Shown in pieces: positions 10,394 to 22,239 of a stretch of 64,000 nt of DNA (position 1 is the first letter of the stretch; every line of letters starts with the position of its first letter). The notes beneath the pieces were generated by a model, which did no database searches, was not told the origin of the DNA, and saw only the letters and a list, made by a program, of their open reading frames with translations. A program made the translations under genes and the position numbers. This stretch comes from Cycas panzhihuaensis (Eukaryota; Cycadophyta): NCBI GenBank assembly GCA_023213395.1, contig CM041465.1:237839741-237903740 (forward strand), given 5' to 3'.

Positions 10394-11039
10394 TGTTGAG
10401 AAGAAAAGGTCCTAATAACCTAAAACTGCCACCAAGATCTAAACTATTTTGTAACTAGTTACAGGAATCAAAACTAAAATTTGACATGCAAGTTCTTAAA
10501 CCAGAGATAATACAATAAAATGAATTAAAAAGCCAAAGCATCATATATACACCTGGTATAATGTGATAAAACCCTAGCAGTGTACTAGGGAAACATCCAC
10601 ATAGGAAAGGTATCGATCTTTATTATCAAATAATAGAGAAATATACATAATCTATAGCAGAATGCTGACAACAACAATAACCAACCACCCAACTCTTCGT
10701 AGTACATCTAATACATCGAACACCATCAACATTATGAAAAAACACCCTAAATTGGGCTATATGAGAGAGTCATACAAGGCACAAATCTTGACTATAGAAT
10801 CTAGGGTATTTTGAGTGAATAACCCTGATTTTCTTTACAATTTAGTATGCTTTTTAGTGCTAGCTTTTTGGGTCGGGGGCTATTGCCTATGAACTCCCTC
10901 TTTGTGGGTCTTTGTGGGGGGGAGGGGTTCCAACTCCCCCCATCCCCTTGGAACCCCCCGAGGAAGTTTGTAGGGGAAACCACATTGCCAACCTATCAAA
11001 GTTTTAGCCTCCAAGACATTGTTGTTATATTATTTAATA
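10394..11039 (-). repeat. Array LTRa (C2 3' LTR, 646 bp)
   Basis: On the plus strand it reads TGTTGAGAAG to TTATTTAATA, so the terminal AACA has become AATA. The PPT side follows as ATCTCCACCTTGAC. The G-rich block is at about 10905-10970. Confidence 0.85.
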
Positions 11040-12022
11040 ATCTCCACCTTGACAACAATTTACCTAGTACCTTTCATAGACCATTCCTTACCTTTTCTAC
11101 AAGTCAAGAGGAATCAAATACCATTTAAACTTCTCTAATAATACTAGTTTTGTTAACATACTAACATAATTCTATTTTGTATTAACCTTCTCAAGTGCCA
11201 CTCCACTTGTTTTCACAGCTTATCTAACAAAATGGTACTTAAGAGCAATATGCTTTGTCCTACTATGATAAGCTAGATTCTTTACTAAGTAAATAGCATT
11301 TTGACTGTCATAAAATACTTTTACCTTTTCTTGTTTCCTTTCAAGATCAAACAATAGACCCTACAACTAGATTGCTTCTTTACAAGCATGTGCTATAGTA
11401 ATATATTCAGTTTCTGTAGTCGATAATATAATTATGCTCAGTAATTTTAACATCCAACTAACTGGACCATTTGCAAGAGTAAATACATAACCTAAAGTAG
11501 ACCTTCATTTATCTAAATCTCCTGTAACTTATGAATCAATATATCCATAAATATGATTACTTATACCTCTAAAGATGATGTAATAGTCACTTGTACCTCT
11601 CAAATACTAAAGCATCCATTTCACTATTGCCCAATATTCCTTTCCTAGATTTGCCATAAACCTACTAACTAGACCAACTGCATGTGAAATATCAAGTCTT
11701 ATACATACCATGGCATACATAAAACTTCCTACTACACTAACATAAGGTATATGGGACATACAATCCTTTTCTTCTTCCTTACTAGGACTCATATTGGAAG
11801 AAAGCTTGAAATGGGAAACCAACGGGATACTCATTGGTTTCACATTTTCTATACCAAACTTGGTTAATATCTTCTCTATATATTTTTACTGTGATAACTA
11901 TAACTTACCATTTTTCTTGTCTCTATATATCTCCATATCTAAAATTTATTTTGCAGCTCCTAGATCTTTCATATCCAAAGTCCTAATCAATTGAGCTTTT
12001 AACTTATTGATTTTTGCAATGC
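11040..12022 (-). pseudogene. C2 pol, 3' part (RT end and RNase H)
   Basis: On the minus strand, 11843-11607 reads MKPMSIPLVSHFKLSSNMSP and YVSVVGSFMYAMVCIRLDIS, the end of copia RT. The RNase H region with decayed active-site blocks follows toward 11100. The frame is cut at 12017-12022 by element E and resumes at 18788, inside the stretch before YIDD. Several stops and frameshifts are present. Confidence 0.8.
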
Positions 12023-13082
12023 TAATCTAGGAGGATCTACCATATGTTTACAGGATGCAGAAAATGCTAGGCATTGGTATAACTAAAAGAGATATGGCCA
12101 AATGGTATCAAAATTATATGAAATTTTGTGTAAAGATAGAAGACACATCCCAATATATGTTTACAAAAGGTGGGGTTCAGAAAATATCATTTGATTAGAG
12201 TTCAAGCCTTGTTTTGCATAAAATTAATCCCACAGCTAGCAAAAAAAAAATAACAAATACATATTATCATTAAATGAATAAAAATATGGGCCAATGACAT
12301 CCAAATGAGCTAAAATTTTGAGAAAACGGAGGAGACATTGTTCCTATATGTGTACCAAATTTGAGCTAAATTGGAGTTGGTTAAAGTCAGTTACAAGCTG
12401 CAACTTTTAAGAATTACATGAAGGCCACTTGAACAGTAGAAAAACATCAAATACATATTATAATTAAATGAATAAAAATGCAGTCAAATAACATCCAAAT
12501 GAGCTAAACGTTTGAGGAAGCAGAGGAAGCATGTGTTCCTATATGTGTACTAAATTTTAGCCAAATTAGGATCTGTTAAGATTAGTTACAAGCTATAACT
12601 TTTTAAGAATTACATGAAGGCCACTTAGACAACATGCATTCTGGTGGTTAGTGGTTATACTTGCATGATTGCCACTTGTTAAACATGCAATTTTGGTTTC
12701 TTTCTATAAATTAAGCCCTATTAGGGATTGGAGAGGTGGTTCTTAGAGGTGAAAGGCACTTGACTTGGGAAACATCCTTGGAGAAGCATTTTAGAGGGTT
12801 GGAGTCCCCCTTATGGTATAATTATATCATTTATTCCTTGTAATTTTACCATTCTTTTGCTAGTTGATTTCTCCACCATTAAATGGAGATTTTCATAGTT
12901 TAATAAAAGTACTACTCCTCATATTTTCGATCAATTTCAAGGATAAATGATTTGGTGTAGAATTTCCTTTCATGAGCTCATTATTATTTTGATGTTATTG
13001 AGATTTCTATACTAACTCCCAGGATCTCAAGGAGAAAAGGTTGATAATTGACTTCTTCACCAACTAAGCTCTTTTGGGATCA
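12023..13082 (+). repeat. Element E 5' LTR (1060 bp)
   Basis: It begins TAATCTAGGAGG, against TGATCCAGGAGG in the 3' LTR, so the TG is mutated, and it ends GGGATCA. Inside is a direct duplication of about 194 bp: CAAATACATATTAT starts at 12254 and again at 12448, each followed by TTACATGAAGGCCACTT. The other LTR carries the same pair. Confidence 0.92.
12705..12711 (+). promoter_or_regulatory. Element E TATA box
   Basis: TTTCTATAAATTAAGCCCTA is kept unchanged in the 3' LTR at about 18405-18420. It is the likely transcription signal, about 680 bp into the LTR. Confidence 0.5.
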
Positions 13083-13087
13083 TATTT

Positions 13088-13100
13088 TGGTATCAGAGCC
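13088..13100 (+). other. Element E primer binding site (tRNA-iMet)
   Basis: TGGTATCAGAGCC, an exact initiator-Met PBS, starts 6 bp after the LTR end. Confidence 0.92.
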
Positions 13101-13215
13101 TGTGATCTTTGTTGTAAGGACTTGAATTGTACAAATAAGGAAAGGATACAAAGAGAAAGGTGAAGACTTTCTTGTGTTGCAATCACCAAGAAGATAAAGA
13201 AAGAATCCAAGCACC

Positions 13216-14574
13216 ATGGCTGAAAAAGAAGATGGAGAAATTAGATTTGAAAAGCTTGAGAAGAACATACAAGCCTTGATGCAAATGATGACCCACCTTC
13301 TACCTCTAGTCAAAGGAAAAGGCAAAGAGAAGGAATTTAAAGGAGGATTCATATATGACCACAACCATGAAGAGGAAGAGGAAGAGGAGGAGACCTTAAA
13401 GCACTCTTTTGAAGAAAGCAAGGGTACTTCATCTCATCAACCCTTCAAGGTGGAGGCAAAGTTGGATATTCCAACTTATGATGGAGAGGTAAATGCTGAA
13501 AAGTTGGACCATTGGTTGGATCAACTTGAAACCTACTTCATAATTTATGCTTATAGTAATGCTCAAAAGCTTTCATTTGCTAGGCTCAAGTTATGTAAAC
13601 ATGCATTGACATGGTGGAATGCATATTTGAAGACTCATGATGTATCTTCTTTTTCATGGAGGGATTTTAAGAAAATAATAAAGAAGCAATTCTACCCCAT
13701 AGGTCATGAGGAAGACCAATAGGCCACTTGGCAATATTTATGCCAAGGGAGAGGTGTAAGTATCCAAGAGTATACTTCTTTATTTTTTAGGCATGGCATG
13801 CTACTTGGTATTAATATGGATGAACATGTCACTCTTATAAAATTCATTGGAGGATTACATGAATACATAAGGAAGGAACTAAGGCTTTTTAAGGTTCAAT
13901 CCATTGGAGAAGCAAGTAGGATGGCTATGGCAATAGAAAGTAAAAGCAAGAAATCTACATTCATGTCTAAAGATTCTACTTTTACTTCTAATAAGTATGA
14001 AAAGAATCCTAAATTACACTCATCTAAAAGGCAAGAAGGAAAGAAGAAAAGAACTAATTTTGTTAAAAGTTCTAACTATTGTGAGTATTGTCATATTAGT
14101 GGTCATATTATAGCAAAGTGTTGGAAGTTACATTCAAAGCTAAAGCCAAAGCATATCAAGGATATGGAATTAAGAAAGAAGGAAAAAGGGAAAGCACTAC
14201 TTTCTGAGGTGGAGATTCAAAGTGAAGGAGAAGAAGAGAAGGTTACTCTACTTACAAATTATGAAGATGATGCTACAAGAGAGGAATTATTTCACTTGAA
14301 GCTTCAAGTAGGAAATAGTATTATTGGTGCCATTATAGATCCAGGGAGCCAAAAGAATTTGATCTCAGAAAGTTTGGTAAAGAGCATTGGGTTGGTAACT
14401 ACTCCTCACCCTCATCCATATCCTCTTGGTTTAATCCATAAAGATATGGAAATGCAAATATCAAAGCAATGTACACTTAAATTTTCCATCACTAATGATT
14501 TTGTTGATGAAGTAATATGGGATGTGGTGCCATTAGATGTATGCCATGTTGTGCTTGGGAGTCCCTATTTGTAG
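13216..14574 (+). pseudogene. Element E gag and protease
   Basis: The first ATG after the PBS is at 13216 (MAEKEDGEIRFEKLEKNIQ). A helical N-terminus and an acidic run (13366-13392) precede the capsid-type block LDHWLDQLETYF and LTWWNAYLK. The zinc knuckle CEYCHISGHIIAKC is intact at 14080-14121. The protease site is IIDPGSQKNLIS at about 14332, DPGS instead of the common DTGS or DSGS. One stop (TAG, 13720-13722) breaks gag, and TAG at 14572 ends this block. The same frame continues into pol, so gag-pol was probably one polyprotein. Confidence 0.9.
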
Positions 14575-17500
14575 GATCGAGATGCACTCTTCTATCGAAG
14601 GGAGAGAAAGTATCAGTTGATGAAGGATAACAAGGGCTTCATCATAAAGGCCACAAAGAAGCACTTAGATAAGATAGTATCAATTTCAGCTACTCAAGTA
14701 AAAAGGATGATCAATGCATGTGGTAAATTCATCATCTTAATGGTAAGGAGAAAAGAAGAGCTAGGAGATGAAGAAGGTCCTTCTACTCATACTCTTTTTA
14801 TATCACCTAAACAAATGCAACAAATTGAGGAGTTAAAGATAAGGTATGATATTCTATTTCAACATGTTGATGGGCTACCACTAAAGAGAAAGATAGAGCA
14901 TGAAATCACTCTTGTAGGAGATGCACCATTGCCTAATGTTGCTTTGTATAGGCACTCAATTGTAGAGACTAATGAGATAAAGAGGCAAGTTGAGGAGTTG
15001 CTTGATCAAGGGGTCATAACACCTTCATGTTCACCTTGTGGGTCACCAATTGTCTTGGTGCCTAAGAAGGATGAAGGATGGAGAATGTGTATAGACTTTC
15101 ATGCTTTGAATAAAATTAGAATTAAAAATCGCTACCCTTTACCTCACATAGATGATTTGCTTGATCAAATTCAGCATGCTTGTTATTTTACTAAGTTGGA
15201 TTTGAAAAGTGGTTATCACCAAGTTAGGGTCAAGAAGGAGGACACATGGAAGACGGCCTTCAAGACAAAGCAAGGACTCTTTAAATGGATGGTTATGCCT
15301 TTCAGATTGTGTAATGCTCCTACAACATTCATGAGGCTAATGAATGAAATGTTAAGGCCTTACTTGGATAATTTTGTTATTGTCTATCTTGATGACATTG
15401 TGATTTTCAGCAACACATGGGAGGAACATTTGCAGCATATAGAAGAAGTTTTAAAGACTATGGCTAAGCATCATTTGAAGCTTAATATGAAGAAGTGTGA
15501 ATTTAGCAGGGAGAACTTGATCTTCTTAGGCTTTGTGGTTGGAGGAGGAAAGTTAAGCATCAATCCACTCAAGACTCAAGCCATCCTCAAATGGCCTAGG
15601 CCAACAAACATCACAGAGATGAGAAGTTTTTTAGGAGCTTGTCAATACTTGAGAAAGTTTATTCTTCATTTCTCACAAGTTGCAGCACCTCTACATGGAT
15701 TGACAAAATCTAGTAGAAAGTTTACTTGGGGTTCCAAGGAGGAAGAAGCTTTTCTTCTTTTAAAGAAGAAAATTTGTAAAGCACCAGTTTTAGCAATGCC
15801 AAATTTGTAAAGGCCTTTTGAAGTAGAAGTTGATACAAGTGGAAATGCGATGGGAGCTATCCTTATTCAAGATGGGAATCCTATTGCTTTCCATTCAGAA
15901 GTCTTCATCCCTCAAGTGAAGAACTACCCAACATATGATCAAGAAATGTTTGCACTTCATCAAGCATGCAAGCATTAGAGGTCATACTTGCTCAGAAAAG
16001 AGGTTGCAGTTCATACCGATCATAAGCCTCTTCAATTTTTACAAACCCAAAGTAAATTACAGCAAGCAAGACACATGAAGTGGATGAGTTATTTACAATA
16101 ATTCAATATTGTAATTAAGTATAAAAAGGGGTCTAATAACAAAATTGCTGGTATGTTATCTAGACCACCTTGTTCCACTTCTTCTTCTACTTTTGTTTGT
16201 AGTTCTCTTATGAGTTTGTAGGTGGAACCAATTCATCATGAAGAGTACAAAGACTTATACCATGAAGATGAAACTTTGAAGGAAGAATTAGAGAACCTAG
16301 TGAAAGGAAGACCTTCCCAGTTTGCTTGGAAGGATGGTCTACTTTTCAAATGGGAGCAGCTCTATGTTCCATCAAAAGGAGACAAGATCAAGTGGCTTAG
16401 AGAAGCCCATACTTCTAAAGTAGCTGGTCACTTTGGTATAGAGAAGACTTTATCAAACTTGAGAAGATATGTTGTATGGCCAAAAATGCAAAATGATGTA
16501 AAAAAATATGTAAAAGGATGTGTAATGTGTAATACTTCTAAGCCTTCTTCTAGAAAATTAGGATTGTATACACTACTTCCTATTCCTACTAGACCTTGGA
16601 AAAGTATCTCCATTGATTTCTTAGGGGGACTTCCCATGACTAGGAAGGGACATGATTATCTTTTTGTTGTTGTAGATAGGTTCAGTAAAATGATATATCT
16701 AATACCTTGTAAAAAGATAATCACAGGTATAGAAGCAGCTGAGTTATTCTTCGAGCATGTATGGAAGAATTTTAGCTTGCCTTCTTCCATCATTTCAGAT
16801 CAGGACACTCGATTCCTTTCATCATTTTGGAAGTCACTATGGGAGATGATGGATACCAAATTGAAGAGGAGTACAAGTTTCCATCCTCAAACAGATGGAT
16901 AAACTAAAGTAGTGAACAAAACTTTGGTACATTTATTGAAGGGATACAATTCCAAGCATCCAAAGACTTGGGATGAATCATTGGCTTTTCTACAATTTAC
17001 ATTTAATAGAGCAATGCATGCATCACACTCTAAAGCACATTTTGAAGTTTGTTTAGGATACTTACCTCAAAGTCCATTTGACTTAGAGTTTTCCATGCAA
17101 GCTAAGGAAGGATCCGTCAAAGAGAAGGAGGAGCATGACAAGGCTTTAAGATACTTGGAGAAGATCCAGAGAGTCCACAAAGAAGTATATGATCAACTTC
17201 TAAGGACTCAATAAAAGTACAAGGAAAGACATGATAAGCATAGGCAAGAGTGTACTTTTCAAGAAGGAGATTTAGTATGGTTATACTTGAGCAAGGAGAG
17301 GTTAAAAGGAGAAGGCAAGAAACTCAAACCTATAAGGTATGGACCATTCAAGATTTTGAGAAAAGTAGGTGGTAATGCTTTCCAACTTGATCTTCCACCT
17401 TATATGCAAATATATTTAGTAGTAAATGCTAAATACTTAAAACTCTTTGAGCCCTCCATGCTAAATGAGGAACAGGACCAGTTCATTTTACCTTTAGTTG

Positions 17501-17616
17501 ATGATTTGTATTTGGAAAGTGAGGAGCCTCTCAAGGAAGATTGTATCTTGGAGAGAAAATCTATCAAAACAAGACATAAGACACATGAATCTTTCAGGAT
17601 TAGAGTAGTAGGGTAA
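14575..17616 (+). pseudogene. Element E pol (RT, RNase H, IN)
   Basis: RT spans about 14930-15560, with CGSPIVLVPKKDEGWRMCID, TKLDLKSGYHQ and the catalytic VYLDDIVIFS (YLDD at 15385-15396). RNase H (15811-16200) has VEVDTSGNAMGAIL and VHTDHKPLQ but four stops between 15808 and 16221. Integrase has the zinc region HTSKVAGHFG...CVMC, then SIDFLGGLPMT and IISDQDTRFLSS. The catalytic Glu position after the QTDG stop reads TKVVNKT, a Lys. The C-terminal part is YGPFKILRKVGGNAFQLDLP. No chromodomain is evident. All parts share one frame (coordinate = 1 mod 3), with no frameshift to 17616. Confidence 0.9.
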
Positions 17617-17710
17617 TTACCTAGTAAGGCTAAGTGGTTTAGTAGGAAACAAGGATGACAACACTTCCCCCATCTCCAATTCTAAGCCAAACAAGAGTTG
17701 GCTATTTTCC

Positions 17711-17726
17711 AAGGAAGGGGGAGCCA
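17711..17726 (+). other. Element E polypurine tract
   Basis: AAGGAAGGGGGAGCCA lies directly before the 3' LTR start TGATCC. Confidence 0.85.
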
Positions 17727-18787
17727 TGATCCAGGAGGATCTACCATATGTTTACAGGATGCGGAAAATGCTAGGCATTGGTATAACTGAAAGAGATATG
17801 GCCAAATGGTATCAAAATTATATGAAATTTTGTGTAAAGATATAAGACACATCCCACTATATGTCTACAAAAGGTGGGGTTCAGAAAATATCATTTGATT
17901 AGAGTTCAAGCCTTGTTTTGCATAAAATTAATCCCACAGCTAGTAGAAAAAAATAGCAAATACATATTATAATTAAATGAATAAAAATATGGTCAAATAA
18001 CATCCAAATGAACTAAAATTTTGAGAAAGTTGAGGAGACATGTGTTCCTATATGTGTACCAAATTGTAGCTAAATTAGAGTTGGTTAAGTTTAGTTACAA
18101 GCCACAACTTTTAAGAATTACATGAAGGCCACTTGGACAACAGAAAAATAACAAATACATATTATAATTAAATGAATAAAAATGTAGTCAAATGACATCC
18201 AAATGAGCTAAAAGTTTGAGTAAGAATAGGGGATATTTGTTCCTATATGTGTACCAAATTTTAGCCAAATTAGGATCTGTTAAGATTAGTTACAAGCTAT
18301 AACTTTTTAAGAATTGCATGAAGGCCACTTGGACAACATGCATTCTGGTGGTTAGTGGTTATACTTGCATGATTACCACTTGTTAAACATGTAATTTTGG
18401 TTTCTTTCTATAAATTAAGCCCTATTAGGGGTTCTAGAGGTAGTTCTTAGAGGTTAAAGGCACTTGACTTGGGAAGCACCCTTAGAGAAGCATTTTGGAG
18501 TGTTGGAGTCCCCCTTATGGTATAATTGTATCATTTATTCCTTATAATTTTACTATTCTTTTGCTAGTTGATTTCTCCACCATTAAATAGAGATTTTCAT
18601 AGTTTAATAAAAGTACTACTCCTTATAATTTTGGATCAATTTCAAGGATAAATGATTTGGTATAGAATTTCCTTTCGTGAGCTCATTGTTATTTTGATGT
18701 TATTGAGATTTCTACACTAACTCTCAGGATCTCAAGGAGAAAAGGTTGAAAATTGACTTCTTCACCAACTAAGCTCTTTTGGGATCA
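17727..18787 (+). repeat. Element E 3' LTR (1061 bp)
   Basis: It runs from TGATCCAGGAGG to GGGATCA and is followed by the TSD AATGC. It is colinear with 12023-13082, with scattered substitutions and the same internal duplication (CAAATACATATTAT at 17957 and 18152). Confidence 0.93.
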
Positions 18788-20699
18788 AATGCCCTTGCTT
18801 GTAACCAGCATGTCATCAACATATAATAAAATTATAGTAAATAAGCCATTATCTAAGAATTTAAAGTAAACATAATGATCATACTCACTTCTTTTAAAAT
18901 TTTGGCTCTCCATGAAGGTATCAAACTTCTTGTACCATTGCCTAGGTGATTACTTTAGGCCATACAATGATTTCCTGAGCTTGAAAATAAGTCTTTTCCT
19001 ACCATCTTGTACAAACCCTTCTAGCTGATTCATATAGATCTCCTCATCTAAATCTCCATGTAGAAAAGTTATTTTTTCATCTAACTACTCCAACTCTAAA
19101 TCAAGAGAAGCTACCAATGCTAATAGAACTCAAATTGAAACAAGTTTGATAACTGGTGAAAAGATCTTATCAAAGTCAATACCTACTTTTTGTGTAAAGC
19201 CTTTAGCCATTAGTCTTTCCCTGTATTTGCCAACCTTTCTATCAACATCTATTTTCTTCTTAAAAACCCACCTATAACGAATAGTCTTTCTGCCATGTGG
19301 AAGTTCTACCAAGTCCTATGAATTATTTTTCTTCAAAGCATCTATCTCTTCTTACATAGCCCTCTTCCACTTCTCACTATGGATATCATTTACTACTTCC
19401 TGATAGCATGTAGGCTCACCATTATTAGAAACCAAAGCAATAGAAATAGAAGGGTTGTACTTGTTAGGTGGATGACTAACTCCTGTAGATCTTCTAATAG
19501 TTTATGGAGGAGTATCTACATACTCCTATAAATCTATTATAAATTTATCTTTAGAAAGATCTTCCTGCTCTTGTGTTTCTAAAGATGGTTGGGTCTTAAG
19601 CTTGACCTATTGATATTCAACTTTCTACATATGTTTCACTTTAACTTCTACACTATCTAATTTCAGAAAAGGAGATTCATCAAATACAACATCTTTATTA
19701 ACTAGTGGTCTTATGCCTTTCGATCCCATCTTTGTTAACTTCATCCATTCCGTTGCAGATTATAACTAGTGGTCTTATACCTTTCGATCCCATCTTCTCT
19801 GTAATAGTTTTCAAACTCTAAGGAGTTGAACTCACCTCCATTCTTAGCTCTTAAACATTTGATCAACCTTCCAGTACTCTTCTCAATTAGAGCCTTGAAC
19901 TTCTTAAATACACTAAAAACTTCAAATTTCCTTTTCAAAAAATAGACCCATACCTTTCTGGAGTAATCATCTATAAATGTGACAAAGTATAATGATCCTC
20001 CATAAGATATTGTAGGGGCTAGTCCCCACACATTTGAATGTATGTAATCTAGAATACCTTTACTAGTATGACTCTCTACTTTAATCCTGAATCTATAATG
20101 TTTTCCAAAAACACAATATTTACAAAAAGCCAAATCTGAAAGTTGTAAGTCAGCAAGTAACTTACGGTTTATCAGCACCTTAAGTCCTCTCTCATTCATG
20201 TGCCCAAGTCTCTAATGCCATAACTGAGCTGGATCTTCTGTAGACTTTAATGCTATAGCTGCATGACTGACATCTCTACTTCCCACTAATATATAAAGGT
20301 TTCCTTTCTTTAAGGCTTTCATAACAACCAAGGTGCCCTTTGACACCTTTAGGACTCCTTCATGACCTATATAATTAAAACCACCCAAATTTAGTTCACC
20401 CAAGGAAATTAGATTCCTTTTTAGATTAGGTACATATCTAACCTCAGTTAATATTCTCACTACCCCATCGAACATCTTAATTCTGATGTTACTAATGCCT
20501 ACTGTCTTACAAGAAATTTCATTTCCCATAAGTACATCACCACTATCAAGAGGTTGGTATGATGAGAACCAACTCTTATGTAGACGCATGTGGTGTAAAG
20601 CACCTGAATCTAATAACCAGTCATGGTGATAATGTGAAACATTACAAGCAACTAAGACATCATCATCCATACCTTAATTTGACTCCACCCGATTCACCT
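18788..20699 (-). pseudogene. C2 pol, 5' part (PR, IN, RT start)
   Basis: Reading leftward, the protease DWLLDSGALHHM (20670-20212) keeps DSGA. The integrase zinc and core follow (MNERGLKVLINRKLL...CKYCVFGKHYR, then FIDDYSRKVWVYFL), at 20199-19741. The rest of integrase is deleted: a 33 bp block (19700-19732) is repeated at 19764-19796 with one change, and the text then jumps to the integrase-RT linker. RT begins with VELPHGRKTIRYRWVFKKKI and ends at element E. Stops and frameshifts occur throughout. Confidence 0.82.
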
Positions 20700-21489
20700 C
20701 CTTGGTAGGAGGTGAATCAGATGGCTGGTCTTATGGTACTCCTTCCTTTTGTAGCAATCCTTCTTGAGGTGACTAGTCTTATTATAGTGCCAACACCTAA
20801 GATTACCTTCTTTCCTTTTGACTTTGACCTCAATGTATCCCTGGACCTTTGTCCTCTATCAATTATTCTACCCCTTGCTGTCATAGCTTCTGGTGTGGAG
20901 GTTTCAAGACTAGAATTCCTCCATACTTCTTTCATCAGCAAAGCACTCACAATAGAATCATATTCTAATTCATCTGTAGTGCTAAAACTAATTGAGATAA
21001 TAATATTATCCTAGGATTCTGGTAATGAGCATAACATGGTAACAACCTTATCCTCATTCTCAATTTTAATATCGATACTAGCCAACTGATAAATAAAAGT
21101 ATTAAAAATATTTAAATGGTCAACAATTTTTGTACCTTCCTTCATTCATAATGAGTACAATTATCTCTTTAAGTAGATTTGATTCGTCACTAATTTGGTC
21201 ATATACATGCCTTCCAACCGAGTCCATAATCCTGCTATTGTCTGCTCCATTATGATGTTAAATAGAACTTTATCTGCCAAGCACAATCGCATTGTGCTAA
21301 GAGCCTTTTTATCTAGATCATCCCATTCATCATCATCCATCCCTGTAAGTTTCTTCATTTTACCTGTAAGAGCTCTGTGCAAACCCTATTATATAAGAAC
21401 ATCATATGCTTTCAGTTTCCATAACTCGAAGTTGTTCTTTCCATTGAATTTCTCCACCTTGAACTTTACACTTACGAGTTTCGCAAATT
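20700..21489 (-). pseudogene. C2 gag pseudogene
   Basis: Blocks shared with C1 include ALTGKMKKLTGMDDDEWDDL, TIAGLWTRLEGMYMTKLVTN and MSALLMKEVWRNSSLETSTP. A frameshift lies in the basic linker, so the zinc knuckle is read out of frame in the longest frame. The start ATG of C1 is not preserved here. Confidence 0.8.
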
Positions 21490-21544
21490 GGTGCAGAGAC
21501 AGTTGATACCAAAACCTTCACAAACTCGTTATAAAAATAAAAGT

Positions 21545-21557
21545 GGCTCTGATACCA
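21545..21557 (-). other. C2 primer binding site (tRNA-iMet)
   Basis: The plus-strand GGCTCTGATACCA is the exact complement of the initiator-Met PBS, two bases inside LTRb. Confidence 0.9.
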
Positions 21558-21559
21558 CT

Positions 21560-22239
21560 TGTTGAGATGACAAGGTCCCAATACCCTAAAACTGCCATCA
21601 ACATCTAAACTATTTTGTAACTAATTACAGGAATTGAAATTAAAATTTAACATGTAAGTTCTTAAACTAGAGATAATACAATAAAATAAATTAGAAAGCT
21701 AAAGCATCACATATACACCCAATATAATGTGCTAAAACCCTAAAAATATTTTAGGAAAACATCCACATAGGAAAGGTATCGATCTATATTATTAAAGAAT
21801 GGAGAAATATACATAATCTATAGTAGAATACTGATAGCAACAACAACCAGATGCCCAACTCTTCACAATGTATCAAATACATTGAACACCATAAATATCA
21901 TGAAAAAATACCCTAAATTAGGTTATATGAGAGAGTCATACAAGGCACAAATCTTGACCATAGAATGTAGGATATTTTGAGGGAATGACCCTAATTCTCT
22001 TTACAATTTAATATGCTTTTTAGTGCTAGATCTTTGGGTCAGGGGCTATCGCCCTCGAGCCCCCTCTTTTTGGGGGGGTCTCTAGATCCCCCTGCAACCT
22101 TGAGTGAAGCCCCTGTAACCCCAAGTGAAGGGGGACTCCCGCCTCCTTTGGAACCCCCCGAGGAAGTTTGGGGAGAAAACTGCATTGTTAACTTGTCAAA
22201 ATTTTAGCCTCCAAAACATTGTTATTACATTATTTAACA
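21560..22239 (-). repeat. Array LTRb, shared by C2 (5') and C3 (3'), 680 bp
   Basis: On the plus strand it runs TGTTGAGATG to TATTTAACA. The C2 PBS lies to its left and the C3 PPT side (ATCTCCACCTTGAC) to its right. The G-rich block at 22060-22160 is longer than in the other copies. Confidence 0.87.

Larger units (their letters stand above)
12023..18787 (+). mobile_element. Ty3/gypsy element E, full length, nested in C2
   Basis: It is 6765 bp with LTRs of 1060 and 1061 bp, a tRNA-iMet PBS, a single gag-pol frame and a PPT. The target duplication AATGC is exact (12018-12022 and 18788-18792), and joining the flanks gives continuous C2 pol. It is therefore younger than C2. Domain order is gag, PR, RT, RNase H, IN, as in Ty3/gypsy. 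No chromodomain was recognised after integrase. The lineage within Ty3/gypsy is not settled. Confidence 0.93.

Noticed and set aside
12251-12640. The 194 bp repeat pair as a CRISPR-like or satellite array
   Set aside because: There are only two units, each inside an LTR, and both LTRs have them.
13080-13421. Ser-rich minus-strand frame of 113 codons
   Set aside because: It is antisense to the acidic gag start of element E and covers the PBS. It is a shadow of the GAA/GAG run.
17287-17616. A chromodomain at the end of element E
   Set aside because: The last about 110 codons show the integrase C-terminal barrel (YGPFKILRKVG), but no aromatic-cage pattern of a chromodomain was found.
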